Shown in pieces: positions 6,999 to 16,413 of a stretch of 64,000 bases of DNA (its first letter is position 1; every line of letters begins with the position of its first letter). Source of the stretch: Chryseobacterium sp. (lineage in GTDB: Bacteria; Bacteroidota; Bacteroidia; Flavobacteriales; Weeksellaceae); NCBI GenBank assembly GCA_031277615.1, contig JAITMC010000025.1, positions 96,193 through 160,192 of the forward strand, in the 5' to 3' direction. The position numbers and the translations under genes are program-made. The notes below the pieces were generated by a model, which saw only the letters and a list, made by a program, of their open reading frames with translations, was not told the DNA's origin and did no database searches.

Positions 6999-9812
6999 TT
7001 AAATTACGATATTCACAATACGGTGAGGGACAACAATGATTTTTTTAGGGGTTTTGCCCTCCAAAATCTGTTGCATTTTTGCATCTGCAATCACCAAATC
7101 TTCCACTTCCTTGGCAGATAATTGAGCTGAAAGTGAAATTTTGAACTTCATTTTACCGTTTACGCTTACCGGATACTCAATTTCGTCTTCAACAAGATAT
7201 TCTTCATTTAATACCGGGAATGGTTCAAATTCAATAGAATCGTCATGTCCCAACTGGTTCCACAGTTCTTCGCAGATGTGCGGAGCATATGGAGAGATGA
7301 TAACGGCTAACGGTTCCAAAATATTGCGTTTGTTGCATTTTATTTTCTGAAGCTCGTTTACGGCAATCATAAATGAAGATACAGAGGTATTGAATGAGAA
7401 GTTCTCAATATCATAAACCACCTTCTTGATTAAGGTATGTAAAACTTTGTATTCTGCTTTTGAAGGTTCTTCATCAGAAACCTCAAAAACATCTCCGTTG
7501 AAATACAGGTTCCAGAATTTTTTAAGGAAGCCGTACACTCCGCTTAATCCCTGGGTATTCCACGGCTTGGATTGTTCTAATGGTCCCAGGAACATTTCAT
7601 ACAGTCTCAGTCCGTCTGCTCCGTATTCATCACAGATATCATCCGGATTGACCACATTGTATTTGGACTTGGACATTTTTTCAACTTCACGCTCTGTGAT
7701 GTATTTTCCGTCTTCAAGGATGAATTCTGCATCCGCATAATCCGGTCTCCAGGCTTTGAAGGCTTCGGTATCTAATTCATCTGAGGCACCTTTTAATAAG
7801 GATACGTCAACATGGATTTTCTGGGTTTGATAATTTCCTGCTAAATTTTTAGACACATACTGGTTGGTACCGTCTATTCTGAAAACAAAAGCACTCATCC
7901 CAAGGATCATCCCCTGGTTGATCAGCTTCTGGAAAGGTTCATCATGGCTGATATATCCTCTGTCTTTTAAGAACATGTTCCAGAAACGGGAATACAATAA
8001 ATGTCCTGTTGCGTGCTCACTTCCTCCGATGTATAAATCAACCTGCCCCCAATAATCAGCCAATTCTTTTTTAACAAAAGTTTCCTGGTCATTCGGATCC
8101 ATATATCTCAGGAAATACCATGAACTTCCTGCCCAGCCCGGCATGGTAGATAATTCCAGAGGGAAAACCGTTTTATCATCAATTAAATCTGTTGCCACCA
8201 CTTTTTGGTTAACTTCATCCCAGGCAAATGTTTTGGCATTTCCTAATGGCGGATCTCCGTCTTCAGTCGGTAAATATTTTTCAACTTCCGGAAGTTCCAG
8301 CGGTAAAGCAGAAACCGGAAGGGTGTAAGGCATTCCATCCTTATAATATACAGGAACCGGTTCTCCCCAATAACGCTGTCTTGAGAAAATGGCATCACGC
8401 TGTCTGTAGTTGGTGGTTCCGTGGCCTATTCCTTTGTTTTCGATTTCTGAAATGATTTTTGATTTGGCTTCGTTATAATTCAGGCCGTTTAAGAAATCGG
8501 AATTTACGCAAACAGAATCTTTGGAATCAAAAGATTTCTCCTGAATGTCCTCATCCGTTTCTACTACTTTTTTAATTTCCAGATTAAACTTCTTAGCAAA
8601 TCTGTGATCGCGCTCATCATGGGCAGGAACAGCCATTACAGCGCCGGTTCCATAACCCATCAATACATAATCTGAAATATAGACCGGCATTTTCTCTCCG
8701 CTGAACGGATTTACAGCATAACTTCCAGTGAAAGCTCCGCTCACGTTTTTCACGTCAGCCATTCTGTCTCTTTCTGTTTTTTTGGAAGTTTCTTCGATAT
8801 ACGTATCTACTTCTGCTTTCTGTGCATCTGTAGTAATGGTTTCCACTAAAGGATTTTCCGGAGCAAGCACCATAAATGTGGCTCCAAAGATCGTGTCAGG
8901 TCTTGTTGTGAACACCTCAACGGTTTCATCATGGCCTTCAACCTGGAACTTTACCTGTGCTCCCTGAGATTTCCCGATCCAGTATTCCTGGGAATCTTTC
9001 AACGGCTGTGGCCAGTCTAATGTTGTAAGTCCCTGCAAAAGCCTTTCTGAATAAGCAGAAATTCTCATGCTCCACTGCATCATTTTTTTCTGAAAAACAG
9101 GAAACCCTCCTCTTTCGGATTTTCCGTCTTTCACCTCGTCGTTGGCCAATACAGTTCCTAATGCCGGGCACCAGTTCACCGTAGTCTCTGCTCTGTAAGC
9201 CAGACGGTAGTTTAAAAGAATATCTTCTTTATCAAGTTCTGAAGCATTTTTCCATTCTTCTGCGGTGAAACTCAATTCATCGTTCTGATTGGCGTTCAAT
9301 CCTTCGGTTCCTTTTTCTTCAAAATGCTTAATCAGCGTATCGACAGATTCAGCTTTATCGGTATCTTTATTATACCATGAATGATACAACTGGATAAAAA
9401 TCCACTGCGTCCATTTATAGTAAGAGGCGTCTGAAGTCCTCACTTCCCTGCTCCAGTCGAACGAAAAACCGATCTTTCTCAGCTGCTCTTCATAACGGTT
9501 GATATTCTGCTCTGTTGTCAGGGCAGGATGCTGACCTGTCTGAATAGCGTACTGTTCAGCAGGAAGACCGAAACTATCATAACCAACGGGATGAAGAACA
9601 TTGAACCCCTGATGTCTTTTATATCTCGCATAGATATCTGAAGCAATGTATCCCAGCGGGTGCCCCACGTGAAGTCCTGCTCCGGATGGATACGGGAACA
9701 TATCGAGAACATAAAATTTAGGTTTGTCTGTGTTATTGGAAGTTTTATACGTCTGATTGTCTTCCCAGTACTTCTGCCACTTTTTTTCTATCTGCTGATG
9801 ATCGTAAAACAC
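6999..9812 (-). CDS. leuS: Leucyl-tRNA synthetase
   Basis: This is a class I synthetase of about 937 residues that charges tRNA-Leu. The HIGH-type motif is in PYPSGAGLHVGHPLGY and the KMSKS loop is in VEKMSKSKYNVVNPDD. The CP1 editing domain includes VFTTRPDTIFGATFM and GTGAVMAVPAHDERD. A Bacteroidota-type insert (about residues 150-190, with GTEGLNANQNDELSFTAEEW) is present. Three start codons are possible: TTG 9869, ATG 9866 and GTG 9812. I chose GTG because the family start ([M]FYDHQQIEKKWQKYW) falls exactly there and because upstream residues look non-conserved. However, a -7 box at 9876-9883 is close to the ATG, so a 19-residue extension is not excluded. Confidence 0.93.
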   Translation of the reverse strand: MFYDHQQIEKKWQKYWEDNQTYKTSNNTDKPKFYVLDMFPYPSGAGLHVGHPLGYIASDIYARYKRHQGFNVLHPVGYDSFGLPAEQYAIQTGQHPALTTEQNINRYEEQLRKIGFSFDWSREVRTSDASYYKWTQWIFIQLYHSWYNKDTDKAESVDTLIKHFEEKGTEGLNANQNDELSFTAEEWKNASELDKEDILLNYRLAYRAETTVNWCPALGTVLANDEVKDGKSERGGFPVFQKKMMQWSMRISAYSERLLQGLTTLDWPQPLKDSQEYWIGKSQGAQVKFQVEGHDETVEVFTTRPDTIFGATFMVLAPENPLVETITTDAQKAEVDTYIEETSKKTERDRMADVKNVSGAFTGSYAVNPFSGEKMPVYISDYVLMGYGTGAVMAVPAHDERDHRFAKKFNLEIKKVVETDEDIQEKSFDSKDSVCVNSDFLNGLNYNEAKSKIISEIENKGIGHGTTNYRQRDAIFSRQRYWGEPVPVYYKDGMPYTLPVSALPLELPEVEKYLPTEDGDPPLGNAKTFAWDEVNQKVVATDLIDDKTVFPLELSTMPGWAGSSWYFLRYMDPNDQETFVKKELADYWGQVDLYIGGSEHATGHLLYSRFWNMFLKDRGYISHDEPFQKLINQGMILGMSAFVFRIDGTNQYVSKNLAGNYQTQKIHVDVSLLKGASDELDTEAFKAWRPDYADAEFILEDGKYITEREVEKMSKSKYNVVNPDDICDEYGADGLRLYEMFLGPLEQSKPWNTQGLSGVYGFLKKFWNLYFNGDVFEVSDEEPSKAEYKVLHTLIKKVVYDIENFSFNTSVSSFMIAVNELQKIKCNKRNILEPLAVIISPYAPHICEELWNQLGHDDSIEFEPFPVLNEEYLVEDEIEYPVSVNGKMKFKISLSAQLSAKEVEDLVIADAKMQQILEGKTPKKIIVVPHRIVNIVI

Positions 9813-9875
9813 TTTATTATAGATATTAGATATTAAACTCCTGATTTCAGTTTTAGGTCTTTCCATCAAGAATCA

Positions 9876-9883
9876 CAAAAATA
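9876..9883 (-). promoter_or_regulatory. -7 element for leuS
   Basis: TATTTTTG on the minus strand predicts a transcript starting near 9871, only a few bases before the ATG at 9866 and about 60 before the GTG at 9812. There is no convincing -33 box. The remainder of 9884-10084 holds nothing I can name. Confidence 0.45.
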
Positions 9884-10084
9884 ATGATTTTAAAGGAAAT
9901 GGAAATTTAATTTTCAATTAATTCCCTGAATTGCTTTTAACCCTTATTAATACTCATATTTCAGCTATGAAAATATGAATTTAAATTTTACGGGACTAAA
10001 CTATGAGTTCCCGAAAACCAATTTCAACCTGAACTGAATTTAACCTGAGTCCTATTTTTGTTAAAAAACAAAATTATATAGGGC

Positions 10085-10116
10085 AAAAAAAATCCCATCC
10101 GGAGATGAGATCTTTT
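10085..10116 (-). terminator. Rho-independent terminator of the lipocalin-like lipoprotein gene
   Basis: On the minus strand, ATCTCATC-TCCG-GATGGGAT (one G-T pair) is followed by seven or more T. It starts about 24 bases after the stop at 10140. Confidence 0.75.
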
Positions 10117-10139
10117 ATATTATTATGTTTAAGAAAGTA

Positions 10140-10616
10140 TTACTGCTGAGGAATTCTCTTCATGGTATACGTTCTTGTCTTAAATACGTTCGGATCTTCC
10201 GTGTTTTCTCTTATTGAAAGATTCAGGGTGGTATCGTTCAGGGTGATAATTTTTCCATTATCCGGCTCTACTGTTCCCTGGTATTTGATCACTACTGTTT
10301 TTGCACTTTTATCGTAAGTATACGTGAAGTTTCGGTCAGACGAAATGGTGCATTCCCCCGGAACAGAAGAATCTCCCCATTCGGTTCTTTTCCCTGCTAC
10401 GTCTGTATTGAATCTCCATCTGGAATCTTTCTGACAGTCGGTATAGGTAATCTGATCTGAAACCGGATCTTCCCCTGTTTCAACGGTGGTAACAACTTCT
10501 TTCAACGGCTGCCATACCCCTACCAGTGGATATTCCATTTCATTATCGTTATCGTCATTACATCCTGTAGCTACAAATAATGATAAACCTGCAAATAGTA
10601 ATGCTAATTTCTTCAT
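10140..10616 (-). CDS. Lipocalin-like lipoprotein
   Basis: This 158-residue predicted lipoprotein has the signal peptide MKKLALLFAGLSLFVATGC with lipobox Cys at 19, followed by an acidic spacer NDDNDNEME. The body begins YPLVGVWQPLKEV. It contains Cys and beta-strand rich segments (YTDCQKDSRWRF, GECTISSDRNFTYTYD, NTEDPNVFKTRTYTMKR) resembling the lipocalin-like lipoproteins common in Flavobacteriia. Ligand and role are unknown. It is a single-gene unit with its own terminator. Confidence 0.75.
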   Translation of the reverse strand: MKKLALLFAGLSLFVATGCNDDNDNEMEYPLVGVWQPLKEVVTTVETGEDPVSDQITYTDCQKDSRWRFNTDVAGKRTEWGDSSVPGECTISSDRNFTYTYDKSAKTVVIKYQGTVEPDNGKIITLNDTTLNLSIRENTEDPNVFKTRTYTMKRIPQQ

Positions 10617-10792
10617 ATACTCAAATTTTTCAAGGGCTAAAATTATACTTTTTTTGATTTATATAACAATTTTTTGTGAAAAATTATTTCAGTATTCTAT
10701 ATTTCTGCCAATTTTTGCACTCTGTAACTCAAAACCGACCTTAATTAATAAATAATAAACCGTCCGGAATTCCTCTATTCTATTAAAAAACT

Positions 10793-10800
10793 TATTTTTG
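10793..10800 (+). promoter_or_regulatory. -7 element for the acyltransferase-GT2 operon
   Basis: TATTTTTG lies 15 bases upstream of the acyltransferase ATG (10816), fitting TAnnTTTG. No clear -33 element is present. Confidence 0.5.
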
Positions 10801-10815
10801 CAACAAACATAACAA

Positions 10816-11793
10816 ATGCAAAACATAACGAAAAACAATTTTGACTTCATCCGTGTTCTCCTTGCTTTCATTGTCTTTGTGGGACACCTGGGAGCATTAA
10901 GTTTTTCCAAACAGCTCTCTGTTTTAGAAAAAAGTCCCGTAGAAATTGCTGTTTTTTCGTTTTTTGTGGTCAGTGGATTTTTAATTGCAAGAAGTTATGA
11001 CAGGTCATCCAGCCTTAAGAGTTACGCAAAAAAAAGGTTTAACAGAATTGTTCCGGCTTACCTGTTGGTGGTATTTCTCTGCGCTCTGTTGCTGAGCCTG
11101 GTAAGCACACTGCCTTTTGCTGAATATTTTGGAAATCCTCAGGTTTATAAATACCTGTTTTGGAATTCACTGTTTTTGAATTTCAAGGCTCCATGGCTGC
11201 CGGGAGTTTTTGGTAACCAGGCGGTGAACGGAGCACTCTGGACCATGAAGGTGGAAATGTGCTTTTATATTGCCGTTCCCCTGATGTTCTTACTGTTCGG
11301 AAAAAATAATAAATACCGGAATACCAGCCTGATCGTACTGTATTTTCTGTCGCTGATCTATCTGAATTATTTTGAAATGCAGGGAAAGATGTCGATGGCC
11401 AAACAGCTGCCGGGATCACTGTGCTATTTCATAGGAGGAATGCTGATCTACTTTCATTTTGATCAGTTCATTAAGTATAAAAATATCCTCTTCACGATTG
11501 CGATAATCACGGTATGGATTGATCTTATTTTTCATATAAAACTCTTCTCCCCGATCATGATCAGCATTATTGTGCTGTATATTGCCTACTCTTTTAAATT
11601 CCTGAATAATTTCGGAAAATACGGGGATTTCACGTATGGAATTTATATATTTCATTTCCCTATTATCAGGGTATTTGAAACTACCGGCCTTTTTGCCCAT
11701 TACAATCCGTATCTGATGAGCATTGTATGTATGTTCGTGGTCATTGGTGTAGGAATTGCTTCATGGCACCTGTTTGAAAAGAAATTTGTGTAA
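10816..11793 (+). CDS. Acyltransferase 3 family membrane protein (surface-glycan O-acetylation)
   Basis: This 325-residue integral membrane acyltransferase has about ten hydrophobic segments. The family's N-terminal signature NFDFIRVLLAFIVFVGHLGA has the catalytic His of the first helix, and GALWTMKVEMCFYIAVPLM follows around residue 137. It ends in another helix and a short basic tail. Proteins of this family O-acylate lipopolysaccharide or capsular sugars. The next gene, a glycosyltransferase 24 bases downstream, supports a surface-glycan role. The substrate is unknown. Confidence 0.88.
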   Translation: MQNITKNNFDFIRVLLAFIVFVGHLGALSFSKQLSVLEKSPVEIAVFSFFVVSGFLIARSYDRSSSLKSYAKKRFNRIVPAYLLVVFLCALLLSLVSTLPFAEYFGNPQVYKYLFWNSLFLNFKAPWLPGVFGNQAVNGALWTMKVEMCFYIAVPLMFLLFGKNNKYRNTSLIVLYFLSLIYLNYFEMQGKMSMAKQLPGSLCYFIGGMLIYFHFDQFIKYKNILFTIAIITVWIDLIFHIKLFSPIMISIIVLYIAYSFKFLNNFGKYGDFTYGIYIFHFPIIRVFETTGLFAHYNPYLMSIVCMFVVIGVGIASWHLFEKKFV

Positions 11794-11817
11794 TTTTGAA
11801 TCATATAAAAAACATAA

Positions 11818-12573
11818 ATGCAAGATCTTGTTTCCATCATCACTCCCTGTTACAACTCTGCAGAGTTTATCGAAGAAACGATTCAGTCTGTCCTAAACCA
11901 AACCTATCAGAACTGGGAATGGCTGATCACGGATGACCTTTCCAAAGATCAGACGGTTGAGATCATCAGAAAATACAATGATCCAAGGATCAAGCTGCAG
12001 AGGCTGGAGAAAAACGGTGGTGCCGGAAATGCCCGCAATAAAAGCCTTGAACGGGCAGAAGGCAGGTATATCGCCTTCCTCGATTCTGATGATTACTGGT
12101 ATCCTGAATATCTGGAAACGATGACTGCCTATATGCAGAAACATCAGGCTGAACTTGTTTACTGTAATTACTCAAGATGTGACGAGCAGCTTCAGCCTGT
12201 TCTCAAAGATTTTGAAGCGGATAAAATCGTTACTTTTTCCAATCTTCTGAAGACATGCAGGCTGGCTCCGGTTTCCACAATGTATGATACCAAAAGGGTT
12301 GGAAAATTCTTTTTCCCGATAAAAAGCAAACGGGAAGACCATGTAATGTGGCTGAATCTCTTGAAAGTAATTCCTGAAGGTATGCCCGTAAAAAAGACCC
12401 TGGCGAAATACAGGATGCGCGAAAACAGTGTTTCCAGAAAGAAAAAAAATATCATCATTGATCAGTATCTTGTATATAAAGATTTCATGGAATTCTCTAC
12501 GATAAAATCACTTTATTATACCGCCAACTGGGCAATCAACGGATTTATGAAATATTCTAAAATTTTCAACTGA
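11818..12573 (+). CDS. Family 2 glycosyltransferase
   Basis: This 251-residue GT-A fold transferase opens with VSIITPCYNSAEFIEETIQS. It carries the nucleotide-binding AEGRYIAFLDSDDYWYP with the DxD-type motif around residue 89, then an HVMWLNLLK acceptor-side element. It adds a sugar from a nucleotide-sugar donor, probably to lipopolysaccharide or capsule. It lies between the acyltransferase and a hypothetical gene, with which it overlaps by one base (TGATG), so the three genes form one operon. Confidence 0.9.
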   Translation: MQDLVSIITPCYNSAEFIEETIQSVLNQTYQNWEWLITDDLSKDQTVEIIRKYNDPRIKLQRLEKNGGAGNARNKSLERAEGRYIAFLDSDDYWYPEYLETMTAYMQKHQAELVYCNYSRCDEQLQPVLKDFEADKIVTFSNLLKTCRLAPVSTMYDTKRVGKFFFPIKSKREDHVMWLNLLKVIPEGMPVKKTLAKYRMRENSVSRKKKNIIIDQYLVYKDFMEFSTIKSLYYTANWAINGFMKYSKIFN

Positions 12574-13202
12574 TGGAGTATTCAAAAGAGTTTAAAGCGG
12601 CATTGAGCGCTTTTTCAAGTATAGAAAAAGACCGTCTTATCTTCCGCTTACTGAAGAAGGATAAACTGCTGTCTAAAAAACTGTATTTTGAACTTATTGA
12701 TCCGGAAACTACAGACGATAAAAGAAATGCGATGGAAGAGCATGTTGCGGAAAGGGTACTTCTAGCGTCTAAATATATCGGCAATTCCAAATATTTCCTG
12801 AGTGTTATCCGGAAAATAAGTGCAGAGATCACTGAGCATGTAAAAATCACAACGGATAAGTTCGGGGACGTTTCTCTTAATCTTCTGTTGATCAACACTA
12901 TTCTGGAATATAACGGAGACCTCGGCAGACAGAGGTTTGATCATGTTTATAAGCTGTACTTATATATCATTAATAAAGTATTCAAGGCCCTGATACTGGC
13001 TAAAAAGCTGGACGAAGATTACTGGCTGGAAATTGATGAATCCCTGAGAAAAACCCTCTCCGGAATAGAAGAAAATCATTATCTGCTGAAATTATGCATC
13101 AACAACGGGCTGGATCTGAAGTGGATCCGCAGCTGTGACAGCATACCGGAAAACATAGAACAAACTATGAAGGAAATCAAAAGCCAGGGATTTTTAAAAT
13201 AA
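12573..13202 (+). CDS. Hypothetical all-helical protein in a glycan operon
   Basis: This 209-residue soluble protein has no signal peptide or membrane segment. It is rich in Lys, Glu and Leu and is likely all-helical (SKEFKAALSAFSSIEKDRL, NKVFKALILAKKLDED). I recognise no named family. Its start codon overlaps the stop of the upstream glycosyltransferase by one base, so it is co-translated with it. Its end overlaps the convergent waaA stop by nine bases. A regulatory or housekeeping role in the cytoplasm is as likely as a glycan role. Confidence 0.8.
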   Translation: MEYSKEFKAALSAFSSIEKDRLIFRLLKKDKLLSKKLYFELIDPETTDDKRNAMEEHVAERVLLASKYIGNSKYFLSVIRKISAEITEHVKITTDKFGDVSLNLLLINTILEYNGDLGRQRFDHVYKLYLYIINKVFKALILAKKLDEDYWLEIDESLRKTLSGIEENHYLLKLCINNGLDLKWIRSCDSIPENIEQTMKEIKSQGFLK

Positions 13203-14426
13203 TATTTTCTGAAGGATCAGTTCTGTGGAATCGGGTTTTTCATCTACAAATTTTCCGGCATTCAGGGACATTGCCTCCAGTTCTTCTTCGTTGTTGAGAA
13301 GGAATAAAACAAAGTCAGCGGCAGCATTTTCTTCAGAAAAGGATTTGCCTCCGTTTACAGCGATCAGATCATCTGCTTCCGGATTCTTTTTATAATGATT
13401 TCCGAAAACCACAGGAATTCCAAATGTAGCAGCTTCCAGGATATTGTGCAGCCCTGCATCATGAAAGCCTCCTCCCACTACGGCTATATCGGCATACGAA
13501 TACAGTTTTGATAATAATCCGATGCTGTCTATGATCAGAATCCGGTAATTATTGACCTGCTGTTTTACCCCATCAATTTCACTGTACAGTAAAGCGTCCG
13601 GAAAGATCTTTTTTAGATGCTCCACTCTCTTCAGATCATGAGGAGCGATGATCAGTTTAAGATCAGCATTTTTCCTGAAAATATCGATAGCAATTGTTTC
13701 TTCTGCCTGCCAGCCGCTTCCGAAAACCACTGTTTTTTTACCGTCAATAAATTGGCTGATATATTCTACATGATTATCGCGTTTCCTAAGTTGCTTTACG
13801 CGGTCAAACCGGGTATCTCCTGCTACGGAAGAACGGGTAAGTCCTATACTTTTGGCCAATGCCAGCGAAAACGGTGTCTGGTGAAAAAACCAATCGACAT
13901 TTTCACGGAGCTGCTTTACAAACCACTTCCCATAAGAAGTAAAGAATGACTGCCTTTCATAGAACAAAGCGGAAATCACATAGATTTTAACGCCTTTATG
14001 TTTTAGCTCACTTAAAAGATTATACCAGTAATCATACTTCACCGTAAAAAATAGTTCAACAGTAAATCCTGATATAAAGTCTTTTACCAGATTCTTTTTA
14101 TCAAATGGAAGATAGCATACCACATCCGCAATATGTTTTTTCTTAATGACGTTTTCATATCCTGAAGGTGAGAAGAAAGTAACCAGAACTTTGTGGCCGG
14201 GATAATTTTCTTTCAGTTTTTCCAGGACCGGAAGTCCCTGTTCGTACTCTCCAAGACTGGCCGCATGCATCCAGATTATTTTGTCTGAAGCAGAAAATGC
14301 TTCTTTGACCTTTTTCAAAGACTGCTTTCTGCCTTCAACTCCTTTTTTAGTTTTATCATTAAATAAAGATAAAACTTTCATACCGAAGATGAGAAGACTT
14401 ACAAAGATATTATACAGGAAAGACAT
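13194..14426 (-). CDS. waaA: 3-deoxy-D-manno-octulosonic acid transferase (Kdo transferase)
   Basis: This 410-residue GT30 enzyme transfers Kdo from CMP-Kdo to lipid IVA at the cytoplasmic face of the inner membrane. An N-terminal hydrophobic anchor (about residues 1-20) is followed by the family's IIWMHAASLGEYEQGLPVLE. Later motifs are WFFHQTPFSLALAKSIG, VVFGSGWQAEE and VVFGNHYKKNPEADDLI, the last being CMP-Kdo-side motifs. Its length is usual for the family. The gene is convergent with the glycan operon and is the strongest sign that this part of the window handles LPS core synthesis. Confidence 0.93.
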   Translation of the reverse strand: MSFLYNIFVSLLIFGMKVLSLFNDKTKKGVEGRKQSLKKVKEAFSASDKIIWMHAASLGEYEQGLPVLEKLKENYPGHKVLVTFFSPSGYENVIKKKHIADVVCYLPFDKKNLVKDFISGFTVELFFTVKYDYWYNLLSELKHKGVKIYVISALFYERQSFFTSYGKWFVKQLRENVDWFFHQTPFSLALAKSIGLTRSSVAGDTRFDRVKQLRKRDNHVEYISQFIDGKKTVVFGSGWQAEETIAIDIFRKNADLKLIIAPHDLKRVEHLKKIFPDALLYSEIDGVKQQVNNYRILIIDSIGLLSKLYSYADIAVVGGGFHDAGLHNILEAATFGIPVVFGNHYKKNPEADDLIAVNGGKSFSEENAAADFVLFLLNNEEELEAMSLNAGKFVDEKPDSTELILQKILF

Positions 14427-14465
14427 GTAATATTTTTTTAATTTTATAATGACTCTGGAGCTATA

Positions 14466-14933
14466 TCATTTAAACAGTCCAATAAAAATGAAAACAGTGA
14501 TCAGGCTGCCGAAAATAGCAAGGATAGCCCCTCCAAACGGAACCCGCGGCTTCACGTTTTCATCAAAGGTATAACGGAACATATAATCCTGAAGATTCAT
14601 ACCGATCAGGATGACCAGCGTAACGATCCACCGGACAAAAACCTCCATGATCAGAAACTGGACATCTTTGTTCTGTTCTGCGATTTCTACCGGGAAATTC
14701 GCGGCTTTCACATACCTCATAAGACTGGTAAGCACCCCCCATAGAAAGGTGATCACCGAAGGCATGAAAAAGGAATACTTTTTACTTCCGAAATGATCTG
14801 CTTTTCCGTAAAAATCAAAGTGAACGGGGATTTCCTCCGGAAGTGTTTTATAATGTTTCAGCGTGAATCTCCAGAAGAAGATCAACAGTCCAAAATTTAA
14901 AATATCAAAAGCTGTCAGGGCAATATTTTCCAT
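14466..14933 (-). CDS. DUF1648-domain membrane protein
   Basis: This 155-residue membrane protein has four hydrophobic segments (about residues 8-24, 50-68, 82-100 and 132-152). The DUF1648 signature PEEIPVHFDFYGKADHFGSK comes after the first helix. The function of the family is unknown. It is often seen with SdpI-like immunity or membrane proteins, but no partner is here. It lies 39 bases upstream of waaA and 19 bases after the NlpC/P60 gene on the same strand. Confidence 0.85.
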   Translation of the reverse strand: MENIALTAFDILNFGLLIFFWRFTLKHYKTLPEEIPVHFDFYGKADHFGSKKYSFFMPSVITFLWGVLTSLMRYVKAANFPVEIAEQNKDVQFLIMEVFVRWIVTLVILIGMNLQDYMFRYTFDENVKPRVPFGGAILAIFGSLITVFIFIGLFK

Positions 14934-14952
14934 TTCAGACCTGATTTAGAGT

Positions 14953-15669
14953 CTAAAGTACATTTTTAATCACTCTCAGTTTATGAGTGTGCTTGTTCAT
15001 TTCTTTGTTGAAGATTCCCGTTGAATCCAGGATATCAATTCTTACTTTACCCGAAGCATGAATAATTCTCTGGTTATCCAGCATAATTCCCACATGAATA
15101 ATCCGGCCTTCAGGGTTTTCAAAAAAGGCAAGGTCTCCGGGCTGACTTTCTTCCACAAAAGTCAGAGGTTCTCCTACTTCTGCCTGCTGATAAGTATCTC
15201 TGGGTAATTTAATGTCATGAATTTTGTATACAAGCTGGGTAAAACCTGAACAGTCTACGGCAAAAAAACTTTTCCCGCCCCACAGGTAGGGAACATTTAA
15301 AAATTCTTTGGCAGCCAGGGCAATACTTTCCCTGAGATCATGGCTTCTTCTTGAAGCTACCACCGGAAATTCCACTTCGGAACCCATTGAAAGGAGTGTT
15401 TTGCCATCATTCATCAGCACCGAAGAAAAGTCTTCTGTAACAACGGTAACTTTTCTTTTCGCAAGCTCTTCATCTGTAACAGGTTTCAGCTGTTTGGTAT
15501 CCATCCATCCTTCATAACCGTCAAAATGCATTTTTATTCGGGTCCAGTTTTTATTTACTTCCAGAATATCGGCACTTTCTCCAAACAATATTTCCGTAAC
15601 AATTTCCGCCTTGTCAGAACCTTCTGCCCGAACCGGTGCTACGGTGACTATACAAATTCCTTTGTTCAT
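14953..15669 (-). CDS. SH3-NlpC/P60 (C40) cell-wall peptidase
   Basis: This 238-residue two-domain hydrolase has an N-terminal bacterial SH3-like region (about residues 1-62, with ILEVNKNWTRIKMHFDGYEGW) and a C-terminal NlpC/P60 domain (about 115-235). The catalytic Cys140 is in FAVDCSGFTQLVYK, with His192 (RIIHVGIM) and His204 (RIIHASG) nearby and VPYLWGGKS before them. Enzymes of this class cut gamma-D-Glu-meso-diaminopimelate bonds in peptidoglycan stem peptides. No signal peptide is visible at the N-terminus (MNKGICIVTVAPVRAEG), so it may act in the cytoplasm on recycled muropeptides, as YkfC-type enzymes do. That is inference. Confidence 0.88.
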   Translation of the reverse strand: MNKGICIVTVAPVRAEGSDKAEIVTEILFGESADILEVNKNWTRIKMHFDGYEGWMDTKQLKPVTDEELAKRKVTVVTEDFSSVLMNDGKTLLSMGSEVEFPVVASRRSHDLRESIALAAKEFLNVPYLWGGKSFFAVDCSGFTQLVYKIHDIKLPRDTYQQAEVGEPLTFVEESQPGDLAFFENPEGRIIHVGIMLDNQRIIHASGKVRIDILDSTGIFNKEMNKHTHKLRVIKNVL

Positions 15670-15749
15670 TTTATTTATTTAAAAAAGTTAAGAAATGGGA
15701 CAATCTGGAAATATATAATTCCTTTTTATCTCAGTTTCTACATCTTTAA

Positions 15750-16397
15750 TTACTTCCTGCGAAGGAAGTTCACTCCATCCCGCAAAGGTAAAATAAGATT
15801 TTCAAAATCATCGTCTTTTGCGATTAAATCATTAAGCTCTTTAATGGCCTGGGTAGATTTCTGTTTGGGATCTTCTTCCAGTACTTTTCCGTACCACAGA
15901 ACATTATCAAACATAACGACTGAGCCGGATTTCGTTCTGGGCTTAATCAGTCTGAAATACTCGGCGTAATTCTCCTTGTCGGCATCAATAAAGACAAGAT
16001 CGAAAAACTGATCTGTTTCTTTCAGGAATTCCTTGGCGTCCTGAAGCCTGAAATCAATCTGTGCGGCATGTTCACTTTCTTCAAAATATTTTTCCGGAAG
16101 ATACGCCAGATCTTCATTTACATCAAGGGTTGTTATTTTTCCGGTTTCTGATAATCCGGCGGCCAGACACAGGGTGGCATATCCTGTAAAAGTTCCTATT
16201 TCCAGTACATTTTCAGGTTTCATCATCTGGGAAATAATCGTAAGGAGCCTTCCCTGCTGATAGCCCGAAATCATATGAGGCTGTGTGGTTTTCTGGTAGG
16301 TTTCCCTTCTCAGTTTTCTCAGGATTTCAGGTTCTGAGGAGGCATGGGTTTCCAGATAGCGGTCCATTTCGGGATTTTTTTCTTCAAAAAAACTCAT
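15750..16397 (-). CDS. Class I SAM-dependent O-methyltransferase (caffeoyl-CoA type)
   Basis: This 215-residue enzyme belongs to the small-molecule O-methyltransferase family (metal-dependent, COMT-like). The SAM site is VLEIGTFTGYATLCLAAG, and metal and substrate residues are in DLVFIDADKENYAEYF and VVMFDNVLWYGKV. The physiological substrate is unknown. The gene lies 134 bases downstream of the cysteine-rich peptide gene, with the peptide gene's terminator between. A peptide-modifying role is conceivable, but the separate promoter and housekeeping-like family argue against it. Confidence 0.9.
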   Translation of the reverse strand: MSFFEEKNPEMDRYLETHASSEPEILRKLRRETYQKTTQPHMISGYQQGRLLTIISQMMKPENVLEIGTFTGYATLCLAAGLSETGKITTLDVNEDLAYLPEKYFEESEHAAQIDFRLQDAKEFLKETDQFFDLVFIDADKENYAEYFRLIKPRTKSGSVVMFDNVLWYGKVLEEDPKQKSTQAIKELNDLIAKDDDFENLILPLRDGVNFLRRK

Positions 16398-16413
16398 ATT
16401 TTTTTTGTTTACA

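Noticed and set aside
11416-11700. 94-codon minus-strand frame inside the acyltransferase gene
   Set aside because: Antisense shadow of a membrane protein gene, no independent support.
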